DNA of 64,000 bases from the NCBI RefSeq assembly GCF_014645735.1, contig NZ_BMMH01000010.1, positions 186,001 to 250,000 on the forward strand. Reading direction: 5' to 3'. The translations under genes and the position numbers were made by a program. The stretch's first letter is position 1. Each line of letters begins with the position of its first letter. This document shows, one piece after another, positions 1 through 8,362 of the stretch. The notes beneath the pieces were generated by a model, which made no database searches, was not told the DNA's origin, and worked only from the letters and a program-made list of their open reading frames with translations. Origin of the DNA: Nocardia jinanensis. GTDB taxonomy: Bacteria; Actinomycetota; Actinomycetes; Mycobacteriales; Mycobacteriaceae.

Positions 1-1
1 C

Positions 2-619
2 GGCGGTATCGCCCACCTGACCCGGCTGGGCACCGAGCTGGACTCGATCGTCGGTGGACGTAGCGATCAGCTGGTGCACCTGGTGAACGAGATCACCGGC
101 GTGGTCTCCAGTATCAACGCCAATTCCGCTCAGATCGACAGTGTGCTGGGTGAATTCAACGTACTGGCCGATACGCTCGACGCCCGGCGCACCGAACTGG
201 GGCAGGTGGCCGACACGCTGCCGGATATGATCGGCGCGATCGCGGAGAACAATCGGGCGCTCGGCGATCTGCTCGGCAAGATCGCCACCACCAGTGCCGC
301 GCTCGGCGACTACGCCGACACCACCGGCGGAGACCTGGCCGGGACGCTGGACAACTTGAACAGCCTGATGGCGGCTCTCGCGGCGACCGGTGACAACTTC
401 GGCGCACTGATGGACGCCCTGCACGATCTGAAGGCGCCGGTGAACGCCACTTTCCGGGGCAGCAGCCTGGCCGCCCAGGTCAACATCACCAACCTCGATA
501 TCGCGATGCTGACCGCGCCCGGCACCAGCCACTTCTACGATGTGCGCGATCTGCAGGACTTCGCGGGCAGTCTGATCCAGATCCTCCAGGTCGTGCAGTA
601 TCGCGTAGGAGGCCAGTGA
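2..619 (+). CDS. MCE family protein, C-terminal part (MceE-like), cut by window edge
   Basis: The reading frame is open from the first bases, so the N-terminus with the MCE domain lies outside the window; about 205 residues are visible. They form the long helical region typical of Mce proteins, rich in Ala, Leu, Asp and Asn with spaced heptad-like hydrophobics. Mce proteins form a periplasm-spanning tube that carries lipids or sterols to a YrbE/MceG ABC importer. Its place just before the last mce gene makes it the MceE (LprK-type lipoprotein) position by analogy with mycobacterial mce operons; the lipobox cannot be checked. The stop overlaps the next gene's start, so the two are translationally coupled. 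Confidence 0.8.
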   Translation, partial: GGIAHLTRLGTELDSIVGGRSDQLVHLVNEITGVVSSINANSAQIDSVLGEFNVLADTLDARRTELGQVADTLPDMIGAIAENNRALGDLLGKIATTSAALGDYADTTGGDLAGTLDNLNSLMAALAATGDNFGALMDALHDLKAPVNATFRGSSLAAQVNITNLDIAMLTAPGTSHFYDVRDLQDFAGSLIQILQVVQYRVGGQ

Positions 620-1782
620 TGATGTCCAGGAACAAGATCCTGCTGTCGAATATCGGACTGGTCGTGGCGCTGCTGATCGGTGGCACCTATCTGCTGGTCG
701 ACGTTATGCGGGTCAATCCGCTGCGCAGCACCTACACCGTCACCGTGAATCTCGACCGCTCCGGCGGCCTGCAACCGGGTAACGATGTCACCCTGCGCGG
801 TTACCGGGTCGGCGAGGTGAGCAACCTCGAACTCGTCGACGACGGTGCCGGAATCCGGGCCAAGGCCGAGATCGATTCCCGGTACGACATTCCGGTGGAT
901 ACGAACGTCGCCGTACAGGCGTTGTCGGGTGCCGGTGAGCAGTACATCGACTTCCGGCCGGCCACCGATCAGGGCCCGTTCCTGACCGACGGTTCGAAGA
1001 TCGACTTCGATCCGGAGCGCGTGAGCACCCCGGTCCCGGTGTCCTCGGTGCTGGAGAACTCCAGCGACCTCATCGCCCAGGTGAACCCGGAACATTTCGC
1101 GGTGATCCTGAACGAGCTCGATACCGCACTCAGTGGCGGTCCCGATCAGCTGCGTTCGCTGATCGAAGGGGTCAGCCTGGTGACGGCGGGTATGGATTCG
1201 CTGCTGCCGCAGACCACGAACCTGATCGCCAACCTGCGCACCATCTCGGCCACCACCTCGCAGGCACAGCCGGATCTGGGGACGCTGACCGCCAATTCGC
1301 GGGTGCTTTTCGATCAGTTCAACAAGGCCAACGCCGAACTGATCAAGGTGCTCGACCAGGCGCCGGGACAGTTCGCGGCGGTAACCGCCACCCTGGAAAG
1401 CACCAGTGACCCGATCACCGCGCTGGCCGGTAACTTCCTCGCCCTCACCCGGGCGGCACAGTTGCGCACCCCCGCGCTGGCGGCGTTGTTCCCGTCGCTC
1501 GAGCTCGGCGGCGCGGCCCTCGGGGTGCCCGCCCACGACAACGAGTTCCACACCATCCTCGATATCTGGTTCCGGCCGTACTGCCAGTACCAGACCACCC
1601 CGATGAAGACCCAGGTGGTGCAGGACGGCACGCTGCCGATGTGGAACTACTGTGACAGCCCCGGACCGGGTGAGCAGATCCGTGGCGCGGTGAACGCACC
1701 GCGTCCGAACATCCCGAACAACGGCGCGACCATTCCGCCGGGGGTGGATCCGAACGAACGTACGCTGCCGCCCGTGCGGTAG
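619..1782 (+). CDS. MCE family protein, MceF position
   Basis: A protein of 387 residues with one N-terminal membrane anchor (about residues 8-28), an MCE domain (about 36-115) containing the GGLQPGNDVTLRG stretch, and a long helical domain up to about residue 275. The C-terminus is Pro/Asn-rich. It is probably a subunit of the Mce lipid-transfer complex. Three start codons are possible (GTG 616, ATG 619, ATG 622). AGGAGG at 607-612 gives the best spacing for ATG 619 or 622. The start at 619 overlaps the upstream TGA. As the last MCE-domain gene before the Mce-associated genes it fits MceF. At 387 residues it is shorter than Mycobacterium tuberculosis Mce1F. Confidence 0.88.
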   Translation: MMSRNKILLSNIGLVVALLIGGTYLLVDVMRVNPLRSTYTVTVNLDRSGGLQPGNDVTLRGYRVGEVSNLELVDDGAGIRAKAEIDSRYDIPVDTNVAVQALSGAGEQYIDFRPATDQGPFLTDGSKIDFDPERVSTPVPVSSVLENSSDLIAQVNPEHFAVILNELDTALSGGPDQLRSLIEGVSLVTAGMDSLLPQTTNLIANLRTISATTSQAQPDLGTLTANSRVLFDQFNKANAELIKVLDQAPGQFAAVTATLESTSDPITALAGNFLALTRAAQLRTPALAALFPSLELGGAALGVPAHDNEFHTILDIWFRPYCQYQTTPMKTQVVQDGTLPMWNYCDSPGPGEQIRGAVNAPRPNIPNNGATIPPGVDPNERTLPPVR

Positions 1783-1915
1783 AAGGACCGGTCGCCCGGC
1801 GCCGGGTGCGACGGTGCATACTCTCGCAGAGATGCCCGCCACACCCGGCGGTCGTTTTCCGACCGGTATATTACGGCGCGTTTTCAGCCGCGCCGGAAAG
1901 GTGTGAACAGTACAG

Positions 1916-2902
1916 ATGTCCTCAGAAAAACCCGTCTCCGACCCCTTGGAGCCGGAAGGCACCGGTGTGCCAGCGGACGCCGCGGCTGAGCACGCCACCT
2001 CCGGAAACGACGAGAACGACACTGTGACCAGCAGCGATGAGACCGACATCGGTACGGCGGAATCCGCTGATCCGGATGCCACCGTGAAGTCCGATAAGGC
2101 GGTCGCCGAAAAATCGACCGTGCGGACCACGAAATCGACGACCGCGACAGATTCCGAGGCGACCGGCCCGGACGACGACGCGACCGTCCGGATCGACAAG
2201 GCCGCGGCAGGCGTCGGCACGGAGAAGGTGGATTCCGACGCCACGGTCGTGCTGAACGAATCGGACACGGCAGCCGATGCCTCCACCGGCGCGACCGATA
2301 CCGAGAAGAAGGCGGACGACGCCATCGAGAAGATCTCGACGGCCGGGAAGAAATCCGGGACCGACGAGAGCGCCGATTCGGAAAAGCCCGCCGGCCGCCG
2401 GTCGCCGTTCCCGCTGCCCGCGTTGATCGGTGCGGCGGTACTGCTGGTCGCGGCGCTCGTCGCCGTCGGGGTTTTCTTCTTCCTCGCCGGGAACAAGCAG
2501 GAGGAGCTGGACCGCCGCGCCGCGGCGACCGAGGCCGCTTGCGATTTCGGGAACAACTTCGCCACCTACACCGGCGACAAGGCAGACGACTACCTGCAGC
2601 GCCTGGACCAGTCCTCCACCGGTAAGTGGAAGGATCTGGTGTCCCAGATCGGGCCGGATCTGAAGACCCGGTTCGCCGAATCGAAGGTGAGTTCGACCGC
2701 CACCGGAGTGCAATGCGGCTACGAATCCGGGTCCGGCGACCAGGCTCGGGTGGTTCTGGTCATCGACCAGCAGTTCACCACCGCCAACGTTCCGCAGGAT
2801 CAGGGGCCGGGGCAGGTCAAAGTGGCTGCCAATGTCTCCATGCAGAAAGTCGACGGCACCTGGCTGGTCGCCGACTTCGACACACCGATGATGCAGCAGT
2901 AG
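1916..2902 (+). CDS. Mce-associated membrane protein with long acidic N-terminal tail
   Basis: The first 160 or so residues are low-complexity, rich in Asp, Glu, Thr, Ser and Lys, with repeated ATV/DSDATV-like motifs, and are presumably cytoplasmic and disordered. A single membrane helix (about 163-190, LPALIGAAVLLVAALVAVG) follows. The last 135 residues form a small extracytoplasmic NTF2/SnoaL-like domain ending in VDGTWLVADFD, typical of Mce-associated (Mas) proteins. Such proteins are thought to stabilise Mce complexes. It lies 133 bp after the last mce gene and ends 39 bp before a paralogue. The tail length is unusual for the family. Confidence 0.75.
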   Translation: MSSEKPVSDPLEPEGTGVPADAAAEHATSGNDENDTVTSSDETDIGTAESADPDATVKSDKAVAEKSTVRTTKSTTATDSEATGPDDDATVRIDKAAAGVGTEKVDSDATVVLNESDTAADASTGATDTEKKADDAIEKISTAGKKSGTDESADSEKPAGRRSPFPLPALIGAAVLLVAALVAVGVFFFLAGNKQEELDRRAAATEAACDFGNNFATYTGDKADDYLQRLDQSSTGKWKDLVSQIGPDLKTRFAESKVSSTATGVQCGYESGSGDQARVVLVIDQQFTTANVPQDQGPGQVKVAANVSMQKVDGTWLVADFDTPMMQQ

Positions 2903-2941
2903 TTGCAGCCGCGAGACGAACAGAAGTTAGGACTCGAAGCT

Positions 2942-3571
2942 ATGGCTGAGAAGGAGACCGCGGCGACACCGGGCAACGACAACAAGTCCGGACTGCTACC
3001 GGTGGTGGCCGCCTTCGTGGCGGGTGTGGTGCTGGTGGCGCTGGTCGCCGCCGGAGTCGTGTACTTCCGCGCGTTTCAGCAGAACCGGGGTGAGCTGGCC
3101 GCGCAGGACCAGGCCACCCAGGCGGCGTGCGATTTCGCCCGCGAGACCAATACCTATGACTACCAGGGTGATCTGGACGGGTTCATGCAGGCGATGAAGG
3201 ACGGTGCCACCGATAATGTGGTGTCCTCGCTGGAGCAGAACTGGGATGTGTTGCGCCAGCTGCTCACCGAGTCCAAGGTGAAATCCTGGATCGACGACGC
3301 GACCTGTGGTTTCCAGTCCGGTGACGAGAAGAGCGCGAAGGTTCTCGTCAATATCGGCCTGATGAAGACGAATTCGGTGACCCCCGAACCGAAGCGCCAG
3401 GACATCGCGGTGGTCGCGAGCCTGGAGAAGGACGGCGACCGCTGGATCGTGAACCAGTGGGAGCTGGCCATGCTGGCGGGCGTCGGAGCGCAGGGCGGGG
3501 CACCCGCCCCGGCGGGCCCCGCGCCGGCCGCTCCCGAGGGCGGGGCGCCCGCCCCGGCGCCGGGTAATTGA
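2942..3571 (+). CDS. Mce-associated membrane protein
   Basis: A protein of 209 residues with a short cytoplasmic start, one membrane helix (about 18-40) and an extracytoplasmic domain (about 50-185). That domain resembles the preceding gene product, including a Cys pair (AACDFA and DATCGFQ) and the terminal DGDRWIVNQWE strand. The C-terminus is an Ala/Pro/Gly tail with APAP repeats. The frame opens at a TTG directly after the previous stop, but ATG 2942 with AGGA at 2929-2932 is the better start. It closes the mce operon and is followed by a strong hairpin. Confidence 0.78.
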   Translation: MAEKETAATPGNDNKSGLLPVVAAFVAGVVLVALVAAGVVYFRAFQQNRGELAAQDQATQAACDFARETNTYDYQGDLDGFMQAMKDGATDNVVSSLEQNWDVLRQLLTESKVKSWIDDATCGFQSGDEKSAKVLVNIGLMKTNSVTPEPKRQDIAVVASLEKDGDRWIVNQWELAMLAGVGAQGGAPAPAGPAPAAPEGGAPAPAPGN

Positions 3572-3606
3572 TCCGAAGCGCATCCGGGCGCTGATCCCGG
3601 GCGCCC

Positions 3607-3635
3607 CCGGCGGTGGGTCGAGCCACCACCGCCGG
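3607..3635. terminator. Hairpin between convergent mce and rnhA blocks
   Basis: CCGGCGGTGG (3607-3616) can pair perfectly with CCACCGCCGG (3626-3635) around a 9-nt loop. It lies between the end of the mce-associated gene and the oppositely oriented RNase H gene, so it could serve as a bidirectional terminator. No clear T-tract follows. Confidence 0.55.
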
Positions 3636-3702
3636 AGGCTATTCGGGTGGTATCGGAATACAAAGACTACGACGACAACAGCGTGGGCGCTCCCGTCCCT
3701 GT

Positions 3703-4275
3703 TCAGAACAGGTGGAGCGCCTGCGCTGTTGTCGCGTAGTCGGCGGTCGGTACGACCGCCGGTTCCGCAGCCTTCCCTGCTGCCGCGGAGGTTTCGGGGG
3801 CCGCCGCAGCGACCATTGCTACTGTGCGCGTCGCCGGGGAGGCCGTGGCCGCGGCCTTACGGGCGGCGGCCCCTGCCAATGCATCGGCCTGCTCGTTGAA
3901 GTAGTTACCCACATGACCGCGTACCCAGCGGAAGCGCACCGGACCGGGACGCCCCGCGATGGCGTGGTCTATCTGCCGGATGATCTCGACGTTCTTGACG
4001 GCGGCCCCGTTGGAGGTGCGCCAGCCGTTGTTGCGCCAGTTCGGCAGCCATTCGGACGCGCATTTGATGGCGTACAGCGAATCGCTTTCGATCAGTAGCG
4101 GATCCGACCCCGGGTGGGCCCTTACCGCCTCCAATACCGCACGTAATTCGGCGATCTGATTGGTACCCGATGCTGCGCCGCCGCTCTCCGCACCACCCGC
4201 GTGGTCCACCCACGCCCAACCGATCGCTCCGCCGGGGTTTCGCAGACACGATCCGTCGGTACTCACGATGATCAT
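3703..4275 (-). CDS. rnhA: Ribonuclease HI with Ala-rich C-terminal tail
   Basis: Cleaves the RNA strand of RNA-DNA hybrids. The RNase H fold covers residues 1-140. The four-carboxylate site is visible: D7 in STDGSC, E43 in IAELRAV, D65 in IESDSLY and D131 in NEQAD, with the conserved active-site His H121 in RGHVGN. About 50 Ala/Thr-rich residues after the domain resemble no known partner domain. The gene starts 9 bp after the SRPBCC gene stop and is probably co-transcribed with it. Confidence 0.93.
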   Translation of the reverse strand: MIIVSTDGSCLRNPGGAIGWAWVDHAGGAESGGAASGTNQIAELRAVLEAVRAHPGSDPLLIESDSLYAIKCASEWLPNWRNNGWRTSNGAAVKNVEIIRQIDHAIAGRPGPVRFRWVRGHVGNYFNEQADALAGAAARKAAATASPATRTVAMVAAAAPETSAAAGKAAEPAVVPTADYATTAQALHLF

Positions 4276-4284
4276 GGATGTACC

Positions 4285-4758
4285 CTACGCAAGTCGGCCG
4301 ACAAGATCGGTACCGTGTAATTCCTCTATCGCCCTGCGCAATCGCGATTCGCTACGCCGCAGCGCGCGGCGCAGCAGCGCGTCGCGCGGCCTGTCGCGCA
4401 GGATCGCGGTGAATCCCCGGGAGCTGGGATAGTCGAGTTCGGAGGTCAGCACCGAGCGGCCGCGCCCGAGCGGGTCGAAACGGAGGGTCAGCCGGGCGGT
4501 GAGGGGGCCGCCGGTCAGGAGGTAACCCAGTACCGCGTCCTGGCGGTGTTCGGCGATCTCACAGTGGATCACCGGATGCCAGGGGCCGAGCCGATATCTG
4601 ATCCCGTATTTCGCGCCGAGGCCGCGTTCGGGATCGCCGCACCGGATGACCTCGGTGGCGCCCGCCATCCAGTTCGGAATGGACAACGGGTTGTCGGCGT
4701 AAGCGAAGGCAACGGTGATCGGCGCCGTTACGTCGCTCGCGTATTTGATGAAGCCCAC
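4285..4758 (-). CDS. SRPBCC (START-like) family protein
   Basis: A protein of 157 residues in the polyketide cyclase/dehydrase-like SRPBCC fold, with an N-terminal strand like other small actinobacterial lipid or hydrophobic-ligand binding members, a central helix and strand grip, and a long C-terminal helix rich in Arg. No ligand can be assigned. GTG 4758 is preferred over the upstream GTG 4773 because a GGAGGGAGGG ribosome-binding site lies directly before it. It is the first gene of a two-gene unit with RNase HI. Confidence 0.75.
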   Translation of the reverse strand: MGFIKYASDVTAPITVAFAYADNPLSIPNWMAGATEVIRCGDPERGLGAKYGIRYRLGPWHPVIHCEIAEHRQDAVLGYLLTGGPLTARLTLRFDPLGRGRSVLTSELDYPSSRGFTAILRDRPRDALLRRALRRSESRLRRAIEELHGTDLVGRLA

Positions 4759-4783
4759 GGGCCCTCCCTCCACGGCTGCCCGA

Positions 4784-4796
4784 TAAAAGTACTATA
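4784..4796 (-). promoter_or_regulatory. -10 element for the SRPBCC-rnhA unit
   Basis: On the minus strand a TATAGT hexamer (plus-strand ACTATA, 4791-4796) lies about 35 bp upstream of the GTG start, in an AT-rich patch that is unusual for this window. The matching -35 region is weak. This supports a short 5' leader for the SRPBCC gene. Confidence 0.45.
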
Positions 4797-5124
4797 GCTT
4801 TCCGGTTTATTTCAGGCAGTTGAGGATTCGATAGCCGTTGGACACCAAATGTGACACAGGGCCGAAACGTTCGGAGAGCGTATCAGAGCAGGTGAGGGCC
4901 GACTGGGGTGAACAAGCCGCCTAAACACTCGAGACGAGCGTCACAGCGACGCCGAACATGTCGAGCCGGGTGTCCCATCCGTGACCCGCACCGGGTTTCG
5001 GCGACAGCCTCAGGGGTACCTATCACCCGCCGGCGAGCGCCGTACTCGACTGCCGCGAGTGCCCATCCGGCCAACGATGTCCGGCTGTCGCGGGAACCTG
5101 GTGTGACGCTCGCCGGTGCCCCGG
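4797..5124. other. Non-coding spacer
   Basis: Between the promoter of the SRPBCC gene and the stop of the next minus-strand gene. Short ORFs here are Arg/Ala-rich with no ribosome-binding site. I see no RNA gene, repeat or further regulatory signal. Confidence 0.4.
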
Positions 5125-5928
5125 TCAGCCCGGCCGGCCCGGTGCGCGGCCGCTACCCGGAGGGCCGGCGAAGGCCTGGGCGATCGTCAGCCACCGTGCC
5201 GCCTCCGGGCCCGTAGTGCGCAGCGCCAGATCATCGGGATGCCGACGCTGGGTGACCAGCAGGCAGAAATCGAGGGCCGGACCGGTGACACGTTCGAGCG
5301 CCTCTTCGGGGCCCCATGACCACAGTTCGCCCGACGGAGCACGCAGTTCGATCCGGAACTCCTCGCCGGGTGCGGGTAGTTCCCGGACGGCATACGCGAA
5401 ATTCCGGGTCCGTACACCGATATGCGCGACCGAACGCAGCCGTCCGGTCGCTGTGCGGTGGACCCCGAGCGCATCGGCGACGTCCTGGCCGTGCGCCCAG
5501 GTCTCCATGAGCCGGGCAGTGGCCATCGACCCCGGTCGCATGGGCGGTCCGAACCAGGGCACCTTCGCGTCCCCGGGTGCCGCGCGCAGGGCTGCGGCGA
5601 GTTCGGCCCGGCCGCGCCGCCACCGCTCGAGCAGTTCCGGCGGTGGTGTGGTGGCGGCCGCCTCGGCGGCTTCGTCCACGAAGGTCGTCACCCGGGCGGC
5701 GGCTTCGGTCAACAGGTCGGCGAAGGCGGTGCCGCCGGTCCGCGCATCGGTGGCGGCCAGGCCGGCCACCTCGTCGGTCCAGGCGAGATGCCCGATCTGA
5801 TGGGCGATGGTCCAGCCTGCCGCAGGGGTGGGCCGGGCCCAGTCCGGCTGGGGTAGTTCGGCGACCAGGCTCTCCAGGTCGGCGCCTTCCGCGGCGAGGT
5901 CGCGTAGTAGCGCGTCCAGATCGGCCAT
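5125..5928 (-). CDS. TIGR03084-type metal-binding protein (mycothiol-dependent maleylpyruvate isomerase fold)
   Basis: A protein of 267 residues with the DinB-like four-helix metal-binding fold at the N-terminus. Candidate metal ligands are H43 or H47 (TIAHQIGHLAW) and the E142-x3-H146 pair (ETWAH), matching the His/Glu/His set of mycothiol-dependent maleylpyruvate isomerase. The C-terminal part (about 185-267) is a second small alpha/beta domain. Members probably act on thiol adducts or CoA-linked substrates using mycothiol; the substrate is unknown. The frame extends upstream, but ATG 5928 follows GGAGGTGAGG and is the convincing start. A TetR-type operator lies about 70 bp upstream. Confidence 0.8.
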   Translation of the reverse strand: MADLDALLRDLAAEGADLESLVAELPQPDWARPTPAAGWTIAHQIGHLAWTDEVAGLAATDARTGGTAFADLLTEAAARVTTFVDEAAEAAATTPPPELLERWRRGRAELAAALRAAPGDAKVPWFGPPMRPGSMATARLMETWAHGQDVADALGVHRTATGRLRSVAHIGVRTRNFAYAVRELPAPGEEFRIELRAPSGELWSWGPEEALERVTGPALDFCLLVTQRRHPDDLALRTTGPEAARWLTIAQAFAGPPGSGRAPGRPG

Positions 5929-5997
5929 CGGTTCCCTCACCTCCGTCACGCACGGCCGTCGTGCGTGGTTCAGCATTCCAGCGGTACGGGAAAAATA

Positions 5998-6013
5998 CAA
6001 GCACGCTTGCTTG
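5998..6013. promoter_or_regulatory. Palindromic operator, TetR-type
   Basis: CAAGCACGCTTGCTTG is an interrupted palindrome (CAAGCA with TGCTTG, and an inner CAAGC-AC-GCTTG). Its size and sequence resemble operators of actinobacterial TetR repressors of lipid-metabolism genes. It sits in the promoter region of the isomerase-like gene, but no TetR gene is encoded nearby. Confidence 0.5.
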
Positions 6014-6063
6014 ATTTGAGATCGCGCGGGAAAGCTCGACGGCCCGCGCGCCGGGCCGCGCTC

Positions 6064-7419
6064 CTACCAGCCGAAGAGCAGCAGGTGGGTGGCACCGACC
6101 AGTAGCCCGAGCGCGGCGCCGTGCAGATAGAGCAGCCACGCGTCCTGTTCGACCGAGGCGTAGAACATCTCCATGAACTCGCCGGGGGTCAGCAGCTGTA
6201 ATTTGCGCGCCGCGAACTCATCGATGTTCTCGGCCTGCTCCCGGATGAAATCGGCGTCCTCCACCAGCGAAGGCGCCAGTCCGACCGCCGCGCCCGCCGC
6301 ACCGACCTTCAGATTGTCGAACTGCCGCCGCCCGAACGCGGCCCGCACCACCGAGGTCGTCCGGCCCAGCTGCCGGTGGATCTCATCGGAGATGAGCTGT
6401 TCGAGCAGCAGTCGGGTCTTGTCGCCGTTGGGGCCGTTGAGCAACTCGTTGGACAGATTGGGCAGGGTCAGCACCTGGTAGGCGAGGATATGGGCCAGAT
6501 CGGTGGCCGCCTGCGGTTGCCGTTTCGCCAGCAGGGCCTGTTTCCAGATGTATTTGTACCGGGGCTGCGGATCGCCGGGGGTGAACACCACCCGGACAGC
6601 GATGATGTTCACCGCGACGCCGATGAGTGCCGCCGCGACCAGCACGATCACCCAGGGCGGAACCCAGCCCCACACCGGGATATCGGAGTGGATGTGCAGG
6701 TACAGGGCGAGCAGCAGGCCGAACGGGGCGCCGAGCAGGCCGATCCGCACCATGAATTTCAGTTCCGGTGCCGCGATGGTGGTGGTGAGGTCTTTGAGGA
6801 TCTCCGGATTCTCCTGCAGATACCGGATCACGAAACCCTTCACGTCGATGAGCTGATCGACGTTGTCACCGAGGGAATCGAACGCCCGGCCGGTGAGTTC
6901 CGGCAATTCCCGTTCCACCCGCTGGTAGATCAGTTGCCGCATCGCCCGTGGTACGGCGTTCCACAGATCGGGGTTCTCCCGGTTCATCACCTCGTCGACG
7001 ATGCTCTTCACCTGTTTGCGGGCCAGGGCGGCGACATAGTCGGCTATACCGTCGAGATCCAGCTCGTGGATGAAATCCCGGGGACTGCCGATCCGCAGTA
7101 GAGCCTTGTCGACACAGATACTGGCCATTTTCTCGGCACGCGCCGGAATGAACCCCTGGAAACCCAGCCGCGACCCGTCCTCGGAAAAGGTCGGCAGGAC
7201 CTGGACCCGGCGCGGCAGATACGGATACAGCACGTCCAGACCCGGAATCCGGATACCCCGGAACATCAGCGGCCAGAACAGCATGAGTACGCCGGTCCAG
7301 TTGGTGAGCCAACCGGCGGCCGCGCTGAATATCGGGAAACTGATCAGATCGACGACGAACTTGCTCTGACCGGTGAGTTCTTCCCAATTGATCAACACTC
7401 CGGACGAGAGTGTGATCAT
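6064..7419 (-). CDS. DUF445 family membrane protein
   Basis: A protein of 451 residues belonging to DUF445 (YheB-like). A hydrophobic N-terminal segment around residues 27-55 contains the ISFPIFSAAAGWLTNWTG stretch characteristic of the family. A central soluble helical region follows, then membrane segments around 230-280 and a C-terminal one (LHGAALGLLVGATHLLLFGW). The function is unknown; related proteins are envelope-associated. The ATG has an AAGGGGAG ribosome-binding site. It is divergent from the cyclase gene and shares a 142-bp spacer with it. Confidence 0.82.
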   Translation of the reverse strand: MITLSSGVLINWEELTGQSKFVVDLISFPIFSAAAGWLTNWTGVLMLFWPLMFRGIRIPGLDVLYPYLPRRVQVLPTFSEDGSRLGFQGFIPARAEKMASICVDKALLRIGSPRDFIHELDLDGIADYVAALARKQVKSIVDEVMNRENPDLWNAVPRAMRQLIYQRVERELPELTGRAFDSLGDNVDQLIDVKGFVIRYLQENPEILKDLTTTIAAPELKFMVRIGLLGAPFGLLLALYLHIHSDIPVWGWVPPWVIVLVAAALIGVAVNIIAVRVVFTPGDPQPRYKYIWKQALLAKRQPQAATDLAHILAYQVLTLPNLSNELLNGPNGDKTRLLLEQLISDEIHRQLGRTTSVVRAAFGRRQFDNLKVGAAGAAVGLAPSLVEDADFIREQAENIDEFAARKLQLLTPGEFMEMFYASVEQDAWLLYLHGAALGLLVGATHLLLFGW

Positions 7420-7561
7420 CGCGCGCTCCCCTTGGCCGGATCGGTATTCGAGATGATCACACTGTCACCGGGTCGTCCCGGGTGTCAATCAGGGCTAACC
7501 GGCGTATCGCGGCCCGCGCGCGGGTCCGCCGTGCCGCGGAAAAGCGGAATAGGGTGCCGAC

Positions 7562-8362
7562 ATGAGCAACCCCGAGACCTCGGTACTCCCCGCCTTCCTC
7601 GCCGCCCTCGCGACCGGGCGACTGGAAGTGATCGATCTGACCACCCCGCTGAGCAGTTCGACCCCGGCCCTGCGCCTGCCCGAACCGTTCGCCAATCTGA
7701 TCGATTTCAGGCTCGAGGAAGTCAGTGCCTACAACGAACCGGGCCCGTTCTGGCGGCACAACAATATCCACACCGGGGAACATATCGGCACCCATCTCGA
7801 CGCCCCGGTGCACTGGGTCACCGGGCGGGACGGCGACGATGTATCGCAGATCCCGGTGCGCCGGCTCATCGGCCCGGCCGCTGTCCTGGATCTGACCGAC
7901 GAGGTCGCCGCCGATCCGGATCACCTGCTCACGATCGCCGAGATCGAGGCATGGGAGCAGCGGCACGGCCGGTTGACCGAGGGAACGTGGCTGCTGCTGC
8001 GCACCGGCTGGGAGTCACGCGGTGGTTCCGAGACCGAGTTCCTCAATGCCGACGACACCGGTTCGCATACGCCCGGACTGGCGGTCGACTGTGCGCGCTG
8101 GCTGGCCACCGAACGGGATATCACCGGGCTCGGGGTCGAAACCGTCGGTGTCGATGCCGGTCTGGCCGGTGGTTTCGATCCCGCGTTCCCGGTGCACCAC
8201 TATTTCCTCGGTAACGACAAATACGGACTCACCTCGCTGCGCAATCTCGGACGCCTTCCGGCCGTGGGCGCGATGCTGGTGGTGAGTCCGCTGCCGATCG
8301 TCGGCGGCACCGGGAGCCCGTCGCGGGTGCTCGCGGTGCTCGAGCGGGACGGCGCGGCATGA
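7562..8362 (+). CDS. Cyclase family (kynurenine-formamidase-like) metal hydrolase
   Basis: A protein of 266 residues with the metal-binding signature of the cyclase superfamily (PF04199), HxGTHxDxPxH: H74, H78, D80 and H84 in HTGEHIGTHLDAPVHW. Family members hydrolyse amides, lactones or cyclic ketones. Its stop overlaps the next start by four bases (ATGA), so it is translationally coupled to a thiamine-diphosphate enzyme. Together they suggest successive steps on a 2-oxo or cyclic-dione substrate, which is inference. No binding protein or transporter is adjacent to indicate the substrate. Confidence 0.85.
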   Translation: MSNPETSVLPAFLAALATGRLEVIDLTTPLSSSTPALRLPEPFANLIDFRLEEVSAYNEPGPFWRHNNIHTGEHIGTHLDAPVHWVTGRDGDDVSQIPVRRLIGPAAVLDLTDEVAADPDHLLTIAEIEAWEQRHGRLTEGTWLLLRTGWESRGGSETEFLNADDTGSHTPGLAVDCARWLATERDITGLGVETVGVDAGLAGGFDPAFPVHHYFLGNDKYGLTSLRNLGRLPAVGAMLVVSPLPIVGGTGSPSRVLAVLERDGAA

